Shown here: in pieces, positions 39,001-50,242 of the stretch
Numbering within the stretch: the stretch's first letter is position 1
Layout of the letters: each line of letters begins with the position of its first letter
Assembly (NCBI RefSeq): GCF_022201045.2
Contig: NC_068564.1
Span: forward strand, 29,603,001 to 29,667,000
Origin: Citrus sinensis
Taxonomy: Eukaryota; Streptophyta; Magnoliopsida; Sapindales; Rutaceae
Direction: 5' to 3'
Length of the DNA stretch: 64,000 nt
Notes under the pieces: model-generated
What the model was told of the DNA's origin: nothing
Database searches by the model: none
Seen by the model: the letters and a program-made list of their open reading frames with translations, nothing else
Made by a program: the position numbers and the translations under genes

Positions 39001-42000
39001 CTACTTAGGAAGGTAGAGCCCATGACTTATAAACCAGTCTAGGAACTCCCTCGCTAATGTTGTGGGATATTACATACTTCCCTCTAGAGGACTTGGCTTT
39101 CTCTCGAGGGTCATTGAAAACAGAACGGAACGAAATCATATCATAAACATGTAGGCATATCCATCCACACATTGGGTCACGAGCCCTAATTCCACTTGTA
39201 ACATCCCAGGCCCACAAACCATGCAGATATTGTCTGCTTTGGGCACATAGCCTATCGCTGTTTTGTTATTGGGCTTTGCAAACCAAAACGCATCTACTCA
39301 GTTAGGAGAGCCCATGACTTATAACTAGTCCAGAAACCCAGCTGCAGGCGATCTGGGAATTACAGTATCCCTAAAAAAGACAAGGAGTTTTTGTTGTTTT
39401 TTAATAAGAAACTAAACAAGATACAAACTTCTGAACTGTTATTCCTCATTTCTTTAAAAATGAATGTTAATTTGTGCTGTTATTTTCTTAATTATACTTT
39501 TCTGTAGAATCCAATGGTTAATGAATTGAGCAATTGATCCCTGTGCCCTTCGGCTATAGCGCATCGTATGCTGATTACTGTGTCTTTTCTGCTGTAAAAC
39601 CTTTTACTGTTAGCTTCCAGAACTCGTTGCGTTACGTAGTTTATGATTTTTTCTTAGATAACAAGATTATATGCCAATTTGAGCTTTCCCTTTCACATTG
39701 CTGATCTTCTGACTTTTCAAACTATTTCTACTGATCAGATTCAATTGAGATCCAAATGCAAAAATTATTTACCAGAGGTTTCTCATCTGTTCTTGCAAAT
39801 ATAGCAATTGACACATTGAAAGATCTTGATGAGTTTGAGGTATGCTTATTCTAACTCTGATTTTCTATTTTGTTTTATTAGCTTTTTGAAGATAGAGAAG
39901 ATGTTTCATATGTCTACCTACTCTTTCTTTCTTTTGCATTACCTTTGTTTAGGCTCTTCTGAGTAATTTGGCAAGTCCGGTTGCTTTCTCTTCATCTCTT
40001 GCTTATTTTTGCTCTATGGTAACACGTGTTGATACATATTATGTACCTTAGCATTATATGTGTAATGTGTTTTATCTATTTCATGTCATCATACTTTTTT
40101 GGGTGATCTACAGAATAGGATATTCTTTCTTTGACACCGAACCAGCTTTAGAGTTCAATTATCTCTGCGACATTGTTACGGGTTCTTTGTTTTGCCCATT
40201 CCTCGACTCATTAAGAATTTTCTGCAATGTTTTTGTGATTAGATGTACCCTTCTCGTATCCCAGACCTTTCATCCGAAAGCCCATTAATTGTATCTGGGA
40301 GGTACCAGGGAAAATTTCCTGACACCCTTAAAGCTAAAGGTTTCTTGGGAGATTTGAGTAATTTTGTTGTAGAGTTGAAGCTGCAACTTGCGAAGGACAT
40401 ACCTCTTGACAGGGTAAGGCACTAACTTGTCATCTTGCTTTTATTCAAGTTTGCTCATGTGGTTGATCCAGTGTTTTCTTTTGGGCATTTTCCCTCTTCC
40501 TTTTCTTTCATGGTGGGGACACAAGGGGATCGATTTTCTTTCTTCTTTGTTTGTTAATATTTTTTTGTTTGTGCCAAGAAATGGCCCTTTACCAACCACC
40601 CACCCTCCTCCCTATACAGTTTTCCTAAGTTACCAAAATTAGTTATAGTTCATCTCTTCATGTTAGTCCCGACCCTGGCTCTCTTTTACATGCAGAACTA
40701 TTAAATTTTTTACCTTATGTTATGATTATTTATATTTTCTGGTGACAGATATGTGCAAAGCAACAAATCGATCTACTCACAGCTCAAGCATGGTTTTCAG
40801 AAGATAAACGTCTTGAGGAGAAGGTTCGCTGCTCTGCAATCTAATAATTCTTTTCCGAAACTTATGGAGACAGTAGGTTTGGGTACCATCTATATTGACT
40901 CAAAAATGCCAAAGGTTTATACCAAGTTCAACTCTGAACAGAAAGGACTTGACCTAATTTCTTTGGTTGTAGATTCATGGTCTGATGATCCTGGCCATTT
41001 ATTTATAAAATTAATTATGTGCATGCTTTTACCGTTTAGGTCAGTTTGGAAAAGTTAAACCTCATGTTCGGACTTTCTCTCTCTCTCTCACACACACACA
41101 CAGAGCCCATCCAGAGAGGGGGGGGGGGGGGGGGGGGAAATCTTCTGTTAACCGCATTGGTATTTAGCCAGTTACTTTTATGTGCATGCTCGTTTAGGTC
41201 AGTTTGGAAAAGTTAAACCTCATGTTTGGACGCTCTCTCTCTCTCTCACACACACACACACAGCCCATCCAGAGAGAGGGGGGGGGGGAGGGGAGGGGGG
41301 GGTGGAAATCTTCTGTTAACCGCATTGGTATTTAGCCAGTTACTTTCTGGTGTCCTGATCCTCATACCCATTTTCCAGTATTAAGGGGAGTTGATGTTGT
41401 TTCTGTTTCATTGGCAGGTTTCTAAAATGAGTGTACAGATTGGTGTTCTCTGTGAGTATACCCGAATGATCATAGTGGAGACTGATGAAAGGAATAACGC
41501 TTCAGAATCACCTGGAACAAAGAAGGTGGTAATATTGCCCTTATTGGATTTTTTAAATAATATTTTTGACAAAAATATAAGAGATATAGGTTTTTCATCA
41601 TACTAATGTGGGATAAAAGTAACTTAGTTTCCAAACCACAATAGCAAGCGTTTACCAAACACTTCTCAACCACAATACCAAACAGGTCCTTGGTGTTTTC
41701 GATCATCATAAAGCACTTGTAGTCACAGGTCACTAATAGTTCCACTGAATGTTTATGCAAACAGGGATCAAAGAAGAGCGATCATCAAAAGATATTGGAC
41801 TCCGAAGTCCCCAAAACAATAATGTTACAGAACCTGGGCATTGGCTTTGGCGACTTGACTGCAACAGCTGAAAACTTCCCTCCAGGATCTGAAATACCAA
41901 AATTGCCTGAGGTTGCTGAAATCTTTGTAAAGGCAGCTTCCAACTGTTGCAGCACCTTGGGCAATAAGTGCTGTTGCTTGTGTTGTATCGAGTGTTGTAA

Positions 42001-42115
42001 CAAGCTAAATGACCAATGCGTCATTGTATTGACGCAACTGTGTACCGCCCTCGCATGTTTCGGCTGCTTTGAATGTTGTTCAAATTTATGTTGCTGTGGA
42101 CAGGATGGACAATGA
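36035..42115 (+). CDS. VIT and von Willebrand factor A domain protein (ITIH-like)
   Basis: Thirteen exons: 36035-36430, 36520-36672, 36754-36966, 37077-37166, 37318-37434, 37542-37811, 38305-38461, 38641-38718, 39739-39839, 40243-40413, 40749-40823, 41418-41525, 41765-42115; all frames join, giving 759 residues. An N-terminal VIT-like beta domain (about residues 85-320) precedes a vWA domain from residue 324 with the MIDAS motif DISGS at 334-338 (FIVDISGSMQGKPLEDT) and the second metal-site segment VTDGAVEDERQ. The C-terminus is a cysteine-rich tail (residues 702-759, 18 Cys). The plant homologue is annotated as inter-alpha-trypsin inhibitor heavy chain-related; its function is not known to me, but vWA domains bind partners through a metal ion. 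Introns hold a TRIM (38906-39364) and a duplicated microsatellite block. It is convergent with the DUF300 gene, stops 380 bp apart. Confidence 0.93.
38906..39364. mobile_element. TRIM (LTR retrotransposon miniature), Cassandra-like, fossil in intron 8
   Basis: Two LTR-like repeats, 38906-39074 and 39197-39364, each beginning TGTAACA and ending TTACA, share AGGCCCACAAACC, TTTTGTTATTGGGCTTTGCA and AGCCCATGACTTATAA. They flank a 122-bp non-coding middle. Short repeats ATATC and GTATC bound the element. The start and the order of conserved blocks resemble Cassandra TRIMs as I recall them. The clear divergence between LTRs suggests an old insertion. It never encoded proteins. Confidence 0.7.
41016..41346. 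repeat. Tandem duplication with (TC)n(AC)n and poly-G in intron 11
   Basis: Two copies of about 165 bp (roughly 41016-41178 and 41179-41346) share TAGGTCAGTTTGGAAAAG and TCTTCTGTTAACCGCATTGG. Each has a CT/CA microsatellite followed by a G tract: 20 uninterrupted G at 41118-41137 in the first, an interrupted G tract at 41278-41302 in the second. The tracts are likely unstable and hard to sequence. Confidence 0.85.
41543..41691 (+). mobile_element. Partial Harbinger-like MITE in intron 12
   Basis: TTTTTTAAATAATATTTTTG, GTTTACCAAACACTT and the end ACCAAACAGGTCC follow the order of the right half of the MITE at 10589-10869. The left half is missing. It starts within 20 bases of exon 12's splice donor. 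Confidence 0.45.
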
Positions 42116-42495
42116 CACTACTATCTAAATATTTCCTACCTGCTATTGTATGATTGTTGCCCTATTTAGTATACAAATGTTGATCTTTTACAGCATCATG
42201 ATCCTCTTTAGACTTTAGTACATCGCCTTACTTGGATCGGCTTGTCAAATTGTAAATTGTCATTCATGCTAGCAGAACTCTGCAAGTTCAGAACCTCATT
42301 CATTTCATCAAATGTTGGGCATTGGCATTCACTGTATTGCTTAGACTTCATTCTCTCCTCTTGTATGCTAGATAGAAATACTTCTGACTATTCAACAGAA
42401 TTGGCCAAATTTGACACACAATCATGAATTAAATGTTGTAGAATTGTATAAACCTAATGTCTTCATAGTTCATTTCCATCACAATCTTACGATGA
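42116..42495. other. Convergent 3' spacer, VIT/vWA and DUF300 genes
   Basis: 380 bases between two facing stop codons; the 3' UTRs probably meet or overlap here. No other feature seen. Confidence 0.5.
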
Positions 42496-45323
42496 CTACA
42501 TCTCTCTCTCAACCTCAGCAGAAATATTAGTTGCGGTAATACTTTCTTCCTCAACTTCCAACTCTGACCCTTCTCCCTTGTCATCAGAATTCACTGATTG
42601 ACGGTGAAACCTCTCTTGGATCTTCGTCACGCCCTTCTCTACAGGTCCCATTGCCTGATTGATGGTTAATACGACATCCTTGACAACCTGCTTATGAAGT
42701 GTCAACATGTGTGTAATCTTGAAAAGAAAAATGTTGAAGAACATTTACAACACGTGTACAGGAGACTGAACTTACGTGTTGGCCACCTTCAACGACAATG
42801 TCTTGAACACTTTTGGTGATGCTTGTTCCTGGCCCCTGAATTTGCATTTCCGAATTTTCAAGCACGGCTGGTTTCTCCTTGAAACCCTCCTCCACTGTAA
42901 CTATTTCTTCCGTCTTTTCAGCAACGACCTTCCCATGTTCAGAGGGTGGAAGGTAATGGTAGGGTTTAGCCGAAAAGACAAACATATGCGCAACCGCTGC
43001 AATCGCCATCTGCAATGCCAAAGACAGAAACATCTAACAGTTATGGCAAATAACATAAAACAAAAAATACATGCCACCACTAGCATTTCTAGCCATCATT
43101 GTTCAACAACTGTAGTTCATAAGATATTCATCAATATAAAAGAATAGAATCTCGGTGACCACTATGAATACTGTTTGTCATAGAATTTTATATGTTAGAT
43201 CAGGTCTAATAAAAATAAAAAGTAATTGACCTCTTTTTAAAATCACAATAGTAACAAGAGAAAAGTCTGCACATAGATTGCATTTAAGCAGATATAAAGA
43301 ATAATTCCTAGGACAAACTTCATCCACCAAGCCACAGTTAAAGGAAAATAGTAAGATTTCACTCTGCTCATGGGAGAGCATTCTTCGTTCACAAGAATGG
43401 TTTGTGCATTCCGCATATTTGAGCTCCACTCCTTCTTGCTCTGTCCTTAATATCTTTTTCTAGAAGACTAAGACACATGTACTACATATCAGTGATTTCC
43501 AAAACATAGAATATTAAGCCACTTACTTCAATACAAATCAAAAAGTCCTGCAATCCAGTTTGTAGTTTTTCTTCCTTGGCCAGAACTCCTATTGCACATA
43601 ATAGAGCAATACCAACACCCTGCCACCAGGTAGCAAACACAATGGCCTTGAAGCTGATGAACTTTGCTAATGGCTTAATTGGTTCAAGTCCTTCATGAGT
43701 CACATTATAGAACTTCACAAGGCAATATAGTGCCCACATCTGGCTGAAGTTCAGTACTACGGCTAGATAAGGATACCTGCAAGAGATTGATGTTTAACAG
43801 TTGAAAAAATAAGGCGAAATAAAATTGTTGTGTCTTTCCAAAAATATTAAAACCCGCAATTTAAGTGATAAAATAAGGATTTCCTCTCAAAACTCAGATT
43901 GTTGGGGCATACTGTCATTGGTACATTTACGGAAAAGTAGAGACACCAATATCAGTGCTCATTTGTCTTTGACTGCAAAACTATTAATGTCGTGAGAATA
44001 TAAAAATAAAAATAATAAAAGAATTTCTCTGTACAAAAGAATAGAACTAACCATTTAGCATACAGGAATTTATCACTTTGTTATCAGCCCGCAGTGCAAT
44101 GTTAAAGCATGTATTGATGTATAGGATTACACATACCCATAGTACCACTTGAATTCCCCATCACCATAAACCCCAAAGAGCTCCAACAAGAATGCCAAGA
44201 ATGCACAAACTGTCTTCAAGATCATCTGGGATAACCAGAAGATATCAGAACTCAGTCAAATCATAGTCAAATCATATGGAGGAAAGGTAATGGCTTACAT
44301 ATTGCACAAGACCAAACTTTTCTATTGAGAGTAGATCTTTCCCAAGAACACATGGTCGGAAGAAGAAGTTGATATATGACCTTTGTTCTTCCCCTCGATT
44401 CTCATCAGTTTCTTCTAACAATGGCTTATCGAGCTGCTTTCTCAATTTATTTTCAAGGAGTTCTATGACTCTTCTTTCCCCTCCTAGATTAATATTTTAG
44501 AACATAAATTCACGACTCATGAGACTAATCTTTTTTACGGGAATGTCTGCAAAAAAATATTACAGTTGTGAACTTTGGAAAGAAACTTTGAGCCATATAA
44601 AGCAAACAATGTTATTGCTCCACTGGAAAAATTATGTTAATTGGTACAAAGACACTGAACTGAAAGAAATTAAATTTCACCCAAAATGATGCCGTGGAAT
44701 TAAAGCAGACAGAATAAGCAACGATCTTCAAGACAAATTGATAGGGTAACATACCTAGACAAGCAACCAAATAACTCCCGAAAGAATACAAGGCAAAAGC
44801 TTCATAGCAATTCCTTAAAATGTCGCATGCAAGAGACAACCGTGGATTCCATAATGATAAAATCTGCGGAGCCAATAAACAAGGTAATCATTATTTATGT
44901 ATATATGGTAAATCAAATCCATCTGAATTACTGGTAAAAACAGACATGTTACAAAACATTCTCTACAAAATTTTCCGTTCCTAGTGACAAACGAATTTGT
45001 GTATTAAATCATCACAAGACACAAATTACAAATCCTGCTTCAACTTTTGCTAAACATGTAACAACAACAGTTATAAAGGATCATTTGCTGAGTTTCTTTT
45101 TCTTTTTTTTTGGGGGGGAGGGGGGCGCCAAATTTATGCCATTTGATTAAACCTTTAGTTCTGTCCAAGAAAACTAAAGTATGAAGTTTACAGTTATATT
45201 CTTTAACACACTGCGTATCAAACAAAAGGCAGCCACATTGTCATGCCCTGGCATTTCGTCGAACATCAGAGAGCATAGCGTTATTTTGGTGCCATGGGCA
45301 GGGCATGTGTGGCATGCCACAGA

Positions 45324-45354
<31 letters not shown>

Positions 45355-45878
45355 GATCTTACTGACTCACTGGCATAGACAGGAACCATGAACAGAACAG
45401 CAACAATCCATTTTTGTTCCTGAAAAAAATGAGAATAAAATCAACTCAATATTGAGTAATTGTCCCATTTTCCATTCAGCCGTTAATAGAAGTTCCCTTA
45501 GACAATGTCATTGCAAGAAACATTGTGCTTTAATATTAATACAATACATTGTGCTTTTAAACAATTATCACTATAGAAGCTGACAGAGTACATACACATA
45601 ATAGCTAAAATTGCAAAAAATTCATAGGAAAAATAGGTGTAAGTTTGAAAAAAAGAAAAGGAAAGGAAAGGAGAAAAACTAACAGCAGGATTGGTGTATG
45701 ATCTGAGATGTTGCAAAATGAGAAACAAGGAGAGCACCACCGCTGCAAGTGCAAAGCATCCGCCAATAACAAAAGCCGGTTGGTGAAGATCTTTATATGT
45801 GTTTCCACTGAAGGCTGATGCAATATTACTTGGCGCCAATCTCATTCCCGTTGCATGCATATCTTCCACTCCCAACAT
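42496..45878 (-). CDS. DUF300/LAZ1-like transmembrane protein (TMEM184/OST-alpha family)
   Basis: Eight exons on the minus strand: 45878-45684, 45419-45363, 44863-44755, 44483-44299, 44225-44137, 43776-43527, 43009-42776, 42687-42496; total 436 residues. About seven hydrophobic helices can be read: FVIGGCFALAAVVLSLFLIL, WIVAVLFMVPVYASES, FALYSFGSYLVACLG, MILKTVCAFLAFLLELFG, YLAVVLNFSQMWALYCLV, FATWWQGVGIALLCAIGVLA, MAIAAVAHMFVFSAKPY. The signatures SLWNPRLSLACDILRNCYEA and KPLAKFISFKAIVFATWWQG are typical of the OST-alpha/TMEM184 family. The C-terminal ~140 residues are polar and acidic, likely cytosolic. Arabidopsis LAZ1 acts at the tonoplast in brassinosteroid signalling and cell death; the role here is inferred from that. 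The first of two in-frame ATGs (45878; next 45860) is used; which one works is unclear. Confidence 0.94.
45329..45354. repeat. (AG)n microsatellite
   Basis: About 13 AG units in the intron between exons 2 and 3 of the DUF300 gene. Confidence 0.9.
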
Positions 45879-46493
45879 TAATTAATTCAGTCACGTGATA
45901 TATGTTATCAATTCATTATTAGAAAAACACCCCATTTATTAAAAACGCACCAGAGAGAATTCAGTACTTTTTCAATTAAAAATTATTTCCTAGTTGAATT
46001 GGTGTTCACGTTTTAAAGAAACAGAATCGAATTCGAAGATGACGTTTAAACGGCCGCTTCGCATGATTTAGGATAAGATAAGCTTTGAGACTTTTTAATA
46101 GGCTATATAAGTTTGGGTCTGAAGCTGACACGTTTGCTTACTTGCTGTAAGGATGCCACGTTGAGCCCGGGAGGATGGTTTCACATTTTTATATGAATTT
46201 TGTAGTCTATTTTTCAACAGGAATGGACCGGACTGATAAACAACTTTATAAGTTATAAACGGATAATTCAATCAATGGCTGTGATAGGAGACATCTAATT
46301 AGGAAATAAAAGAAAATCCAAAATACTCGAGCAAAGTTCGGTTGCGACTCATTTACTAATTAAAGTATGCCATGATTTTCCTTCATGGGTACAAGGGCAT
46401 CCACGTCTCTAACACGTTCCCTGCTTTGTCCATTTAAGTCCTACACAATTTCTCTACGGTATAATAATAGGTAGTACGGTTCAAATGTACTAA

Positions 46494-46764
46494 CGCCTTG
46501 ATTATTATTAAAATTTGATAATTATAACTTAGAAGTTGCAGTATTATAAGTATTTAATAAGCATTAATTGTTGTACTTTAAAATTAAGTTAATTTAACAC
46601 GATACTTTTATGATGAGATACCTATAGTTTTTTTACTATTTTTTGTAAAAATTATTATTTAAAGGTTATGTTTATTGTTTTTTTATCAATTTTTATTTTA
46701 TAATTACAGTTTTTTTTTCAGTAATATGACTTAAAACTACAATATCTCATTACTAAATATGACC
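46494..46764 (-). mobile_element. PIF/Harbinger-like MITE, same family as 10589-10869
   Basis: 271 bp with TAA on both sides (46491-46493, 46765-46767). The reverse complement follows the 10589-10869 element block by block: TATTGTAGTTTTAAG, CTGTAATTATAAAATAAAAA, TTAAATAATAATTTT, CATTAATTGTTGTA. The ends are diverged, so it is an older copy. Confidence 0.6.
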
Positions 46765-47680
46765 TAATACATGCATGCAAAATTTGTTAAAACTTATTTT
46801 TGATGTATTATTACAGTTAAATTATTAAGACCTAACTTAACATATTATAGTTGAAGCTTAGCCTAAAAATCCAACTCAGACATCAACTTTCAAAGATTAA
46901 GAAAATTTGCTTTGACAGTTCATGGAAAAATTAAAAATCTTTTGATCTAAGTAATAAACGAGAAGTTATCTACCACCCACTTAAAGATTCGGCTTATAAT
47001 ATCTCACCTTAAGAAAGCAATATGAAAAATAACTGAGAACTCCGTTTCTCTATCATTCCAATTTGATTTCTGCTGACTTTTATACACATGCAGAAAATTA
47101 CCGTATAATACTTTGACGAATCAGTTTCCAAATTCGATACTTATAAATCTTCTTGAAGATATTCCTGATTTCTCGATATATATTCTTGAACTCATCGCAT
47201 GAATAGAAACTTTTTCAATGGGACTAATAAAAGAAGAGCCAGGCCAGTGAAGCCCTGAAAACAAATCATTACTGACGAGAGATTTTTCACGTCAAGTGTG
47301 AGAAATTTTGACTTCAATTTTCCATTTTGGGAAAGTCTCATGGAAACTCGAAAAATTTCCAAGTATAGATGTCGAACAAATAGTGATAAAAAAAGTCGCA
47401 AACTTTGAAAATTTAGAATATATAAGAGATGTTTAATGGTTAAAGCCTGTTCTAATGGGTAGAAACCCTCCTCAATTGGCCACTGCCTTGCTTCAAAGTC
47501 TTTAGACTTGCATCTCGAGGGAAACTTGGGGAACCCCTAGGCCCTAGTTATGAGCGTTTGATCTATCATTACCTGGAAAAACTAAGAAGGGTCTCCTATT
47601 CCCTATAGGCTTTTCTTTTTAAAGTTTATCAAGATAAACCAAATTGTGCCATAAAAGTAACGACGTTTTGGATCAATTTT

Positions 47681-47931
47681 TTTTTTCATATTATATGATA
47701 TTATAACTGATATTTACAATCAAATAATTATAGAGACTAATAGTTTATAAATATTCGAGGGACGTCAACTCTACTCACATTTTTAAAGGGAGAAAATTGT
47801 CTTCACTTAAATTTAAAGAAGGAAATTAAACCCCCACAATGCTTTTTGTGAGGTTTTAAAGAACTACTACCCTCACACCCTCACAGTTGTGAGAGAGTGG
47901 TTGTAGCAACTCGGCCAAAGCCTGAGTGGTT
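47681..47931 (-). mobile_element. SINE with identical target-site duplications
   Basis: A T run on the + strand (minus-strand poly(A) tail) opens the element. Perfect 16-bp direct repeats GTTTTGGATCAATTTT flank it at 47665-47680 and 47932-47947. Reading the minus strand from 47931, GGCTTTGGCCGAGTTGCT resembles a Pol III A box; no clear B box is seen. TGATATTTACAATCAAAT near the 3' end also occurs in the SINE at 28103-28324. Confidence 0.7.
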
Positions 47932-49721
47932 GTTTTGGATCAATTTTCTACTTCTACTTTCTAAGAGATTTTCTACTTCTACATCAAAGGTACCATATTC
48001 AATTAATGTATGTATACTATGTGTATATTTTTTTTAAAAAAAAATCACCATATAATTAGTAGTTATATTTAATTGAACTATACACAAGTCATATATGCAT
48101 TAATTAAGTGTAATATCTCTTATGTACACTATGTACTTTTAGTTTTTAATTTGCGTTATACACATCAATTGTGTGTATCTACATACAAATATTATATTGA
48201 AATTAATATTTATTTTTGTTGTTTTATAGCTTTCAATTACTGTTAGAATTAATTACAGATGTTTAGTCTAGTTGTATGATTATTGATATTAAATTGTAAT
48301 ATTATTGATGACAAGGATAACAAAGAATTTATAATAAAGTGAAATACGGATAAATGAATAATACTATGAATTTGAATTAAAAGCATTACAAGTGAATCAA
48401 ATCAACTGATGCAATGAATTTTTACTTAAGGAATCAATTAATTTGTAATTGATTTTTCATAAGTTAATTTAAAGTTGAAGAGTTACCGTACGTGTTGATT
48501 GAAACACTACAAGTAGGACTTTAATTTCACTTCATTAGTACCAAGAAAGAGAAAAAGAAATCATTCCTCCATATCTAAAAGCATTTCTTTGTTTATATAT
48601 CTCACAATCATACGATTTCGAATCAAAGTGTTTAAGGAATGCTTTATTTTAGTATTGCTAATTGCAATATTCTGGATTTTTTGTATTCTGGAGATAATTT
48701 ACATAAGAGCTCGATCATCAGCAAATTCTTTCGAACATATGCAGATAAAACCCTAAAAAAGTGTTATATACACTCCTTAAATTCATTGGTCCATCATATT
48801 TTTCCTCTTTTCCTCAACAATTCTTGCTTTAGGCGTCCTGAGTTCAATTCTAGTGTTGTTCTATAAATTAAACCAAATAATTATTCTGGGTACTATAAAT
48901 ATATACTAAATGCACATGGTTTCTTCTTCAATTATCTCTTTTTGGGTGGAAAGAGGCTCTCCTGTTTTCCTTATAATGCATATTATGTATTCATAATTAC
49001 ATTTTCCTCAAGTGGTTACAAGATTAATTAAACAGGATCAAGTCCCCTGCATGAATTAAACTTGAACAGGAAAGTTATATGGACCACACTCACATATGAC
49101 ATGCTGATGAAGGATTCTCAATCACGTATGCATGGAGTCATGATTTTTCGATCCAATGGCTGGAGTGCAATGGGTAATTGAATAAAATGACTGCTTCCCT
49201 GATTAAGAACGAGTATTACATTAATAGAGGGGTAATTTAATAAAACAAACCAGGTTACTGTAACCTGATCATGTCCTTATTCCCCAATTGGAAGAGTTAA
49301 AACAGTAACGTGAGAGACAGCTGCACATATTTGAATAAATGTGATGATGATCATGAGCAAAGTTCTATGCAGGGGAATTAAATAGTTCAAGAAATGACTT
49401 GGATCAAAATCAAAGGGGGCCAATGCAAAACATGGAGATATGAGAGCATCGAATTCCGGGAATAAATCAGACCGGTGCCTTAGAGACACGTGTTGGTCGG
49501 AAAACCTTCATCAAACTGTCAGTCGACGTGTGGTGCGCACTTAGCGCCGAAGAGTGACTTGTCATCCTGCAGCCATGTGGATGTGATTGTGTGAATGGAC
49601 ACTATCACGTGCCCCCCTGTGCTATTTCGTCCGCCAATTCAAGATGCTCCCTGGTCTAGCCCATGTCATCTAAGAATTAGGACGATGATCTAGCGAGTGC
49701 CACTATCTTCCACGGTGAACA

Positions 49722-50242
49722 ATTTTTTTTTTTTAACTGATTAACCATCAGATTACAGAGATATATACAATTGCTATAACAGTAAGTCATCTGTCAAATA
49801 TTTCTCACAGAGGAATGATATCTCTACTTTACTCGTATTTAACAGGTCATCTGTCAAATATCCCTCACGGAGGAGGGATGTCTCTACTCTACTCGCATTT
49901 CGCAAAGGAGAAAAACGTTATAAGTAACTGCTATGACAACATATCATCTGCCAAATATCCCTCACAGAGGAGAGATGTCTCTACTCTACTCGCATTTTGT
50001 AAGGGAAGAAAGACGTTATAAGTAGCTACTATGACAGTAGGTCATCTGCCAAATACCCCTCACAGAGGAGGGATGTCTTTACTCTACTCGTATTTTGTAA
50101 GAAAAAAAGATATTATAAGTAGTCTACACGTAATTATGTTTAATTGAGGGAGATTGAGTCCGTAGGGACTCGAATCTTTGCCCTCATAGCCATGCTCGAC
50201 TTTAAGGGTAATGATTTACCACTGGGCTACAAACCCAAGTGA
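49722..50242 (-). mobile_element. tRNA-derived SINE with internal 97-bp array
   Basis: On the minus strand from 50242: a tRNA-like head with A box TAGCCCAGTGGT and B box GATTCGAGTCCC at normal spacing, a body, then a poly(A) tail (T run 49723-49734 on the + strand). Target-site duplications CTTCCACGGTGAACA (49707-49721) and CTTCCACGATGAACA (50243-50257) differ at one base. The body contains about 3.5 tandem units of roughly 97 bp, starting near 49785, 49845, 49942 and 50040, each with CATCTGYCAAATA and TACTCTACTCG. At 521 bp it is long for a SINE because of the array. Confidence 0.85.
49785..50127. repeat. Tandem array (about 97 bp x 3.5) inside the SINE
   Basis: Units share TCATCTGYCAAATAYCCCTC, GAGGRATGTCTCTACT and CGTTATAAGTA. 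The unit nearest the tail is shortened to about 60 bases. Units differ by scattered substitutions, so the array is not brand new. Confidence 0.85.

Noticed and set aside
39952-40020. Possible extra exon (ALLSNLASPVAFSSSL) in the VIT/vWA gene
   Set aside because: It has AG and GT borders and keeps the frame, but related proteins, as I recall, go directly from LDEFE to YPSRIPDL; kept out of the model.
40753-41058. 101-codon + frame overlapping VIT/vWA exon 11
   Set aside because: It is another reading frame of exon 11 running into the intron; the true frame EDKRLEEK joins exon 12.
42776-43147. 123-codon + frame
   Set aside because: Antisense shadow of exon 7 of the DUF300 gene, whose frame shows clear family motifs.
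49785-50127. CRISPR-like array
   Set aside because: Units are about 97 bp, contiguous without spacers and lie inside a plant SINE.
50160-50240. Functional tRNA gene
   Set aside because: A and B boxes are present but the cloverleaf does not close, and the region is the head of a SINE with a tail and target duplications.
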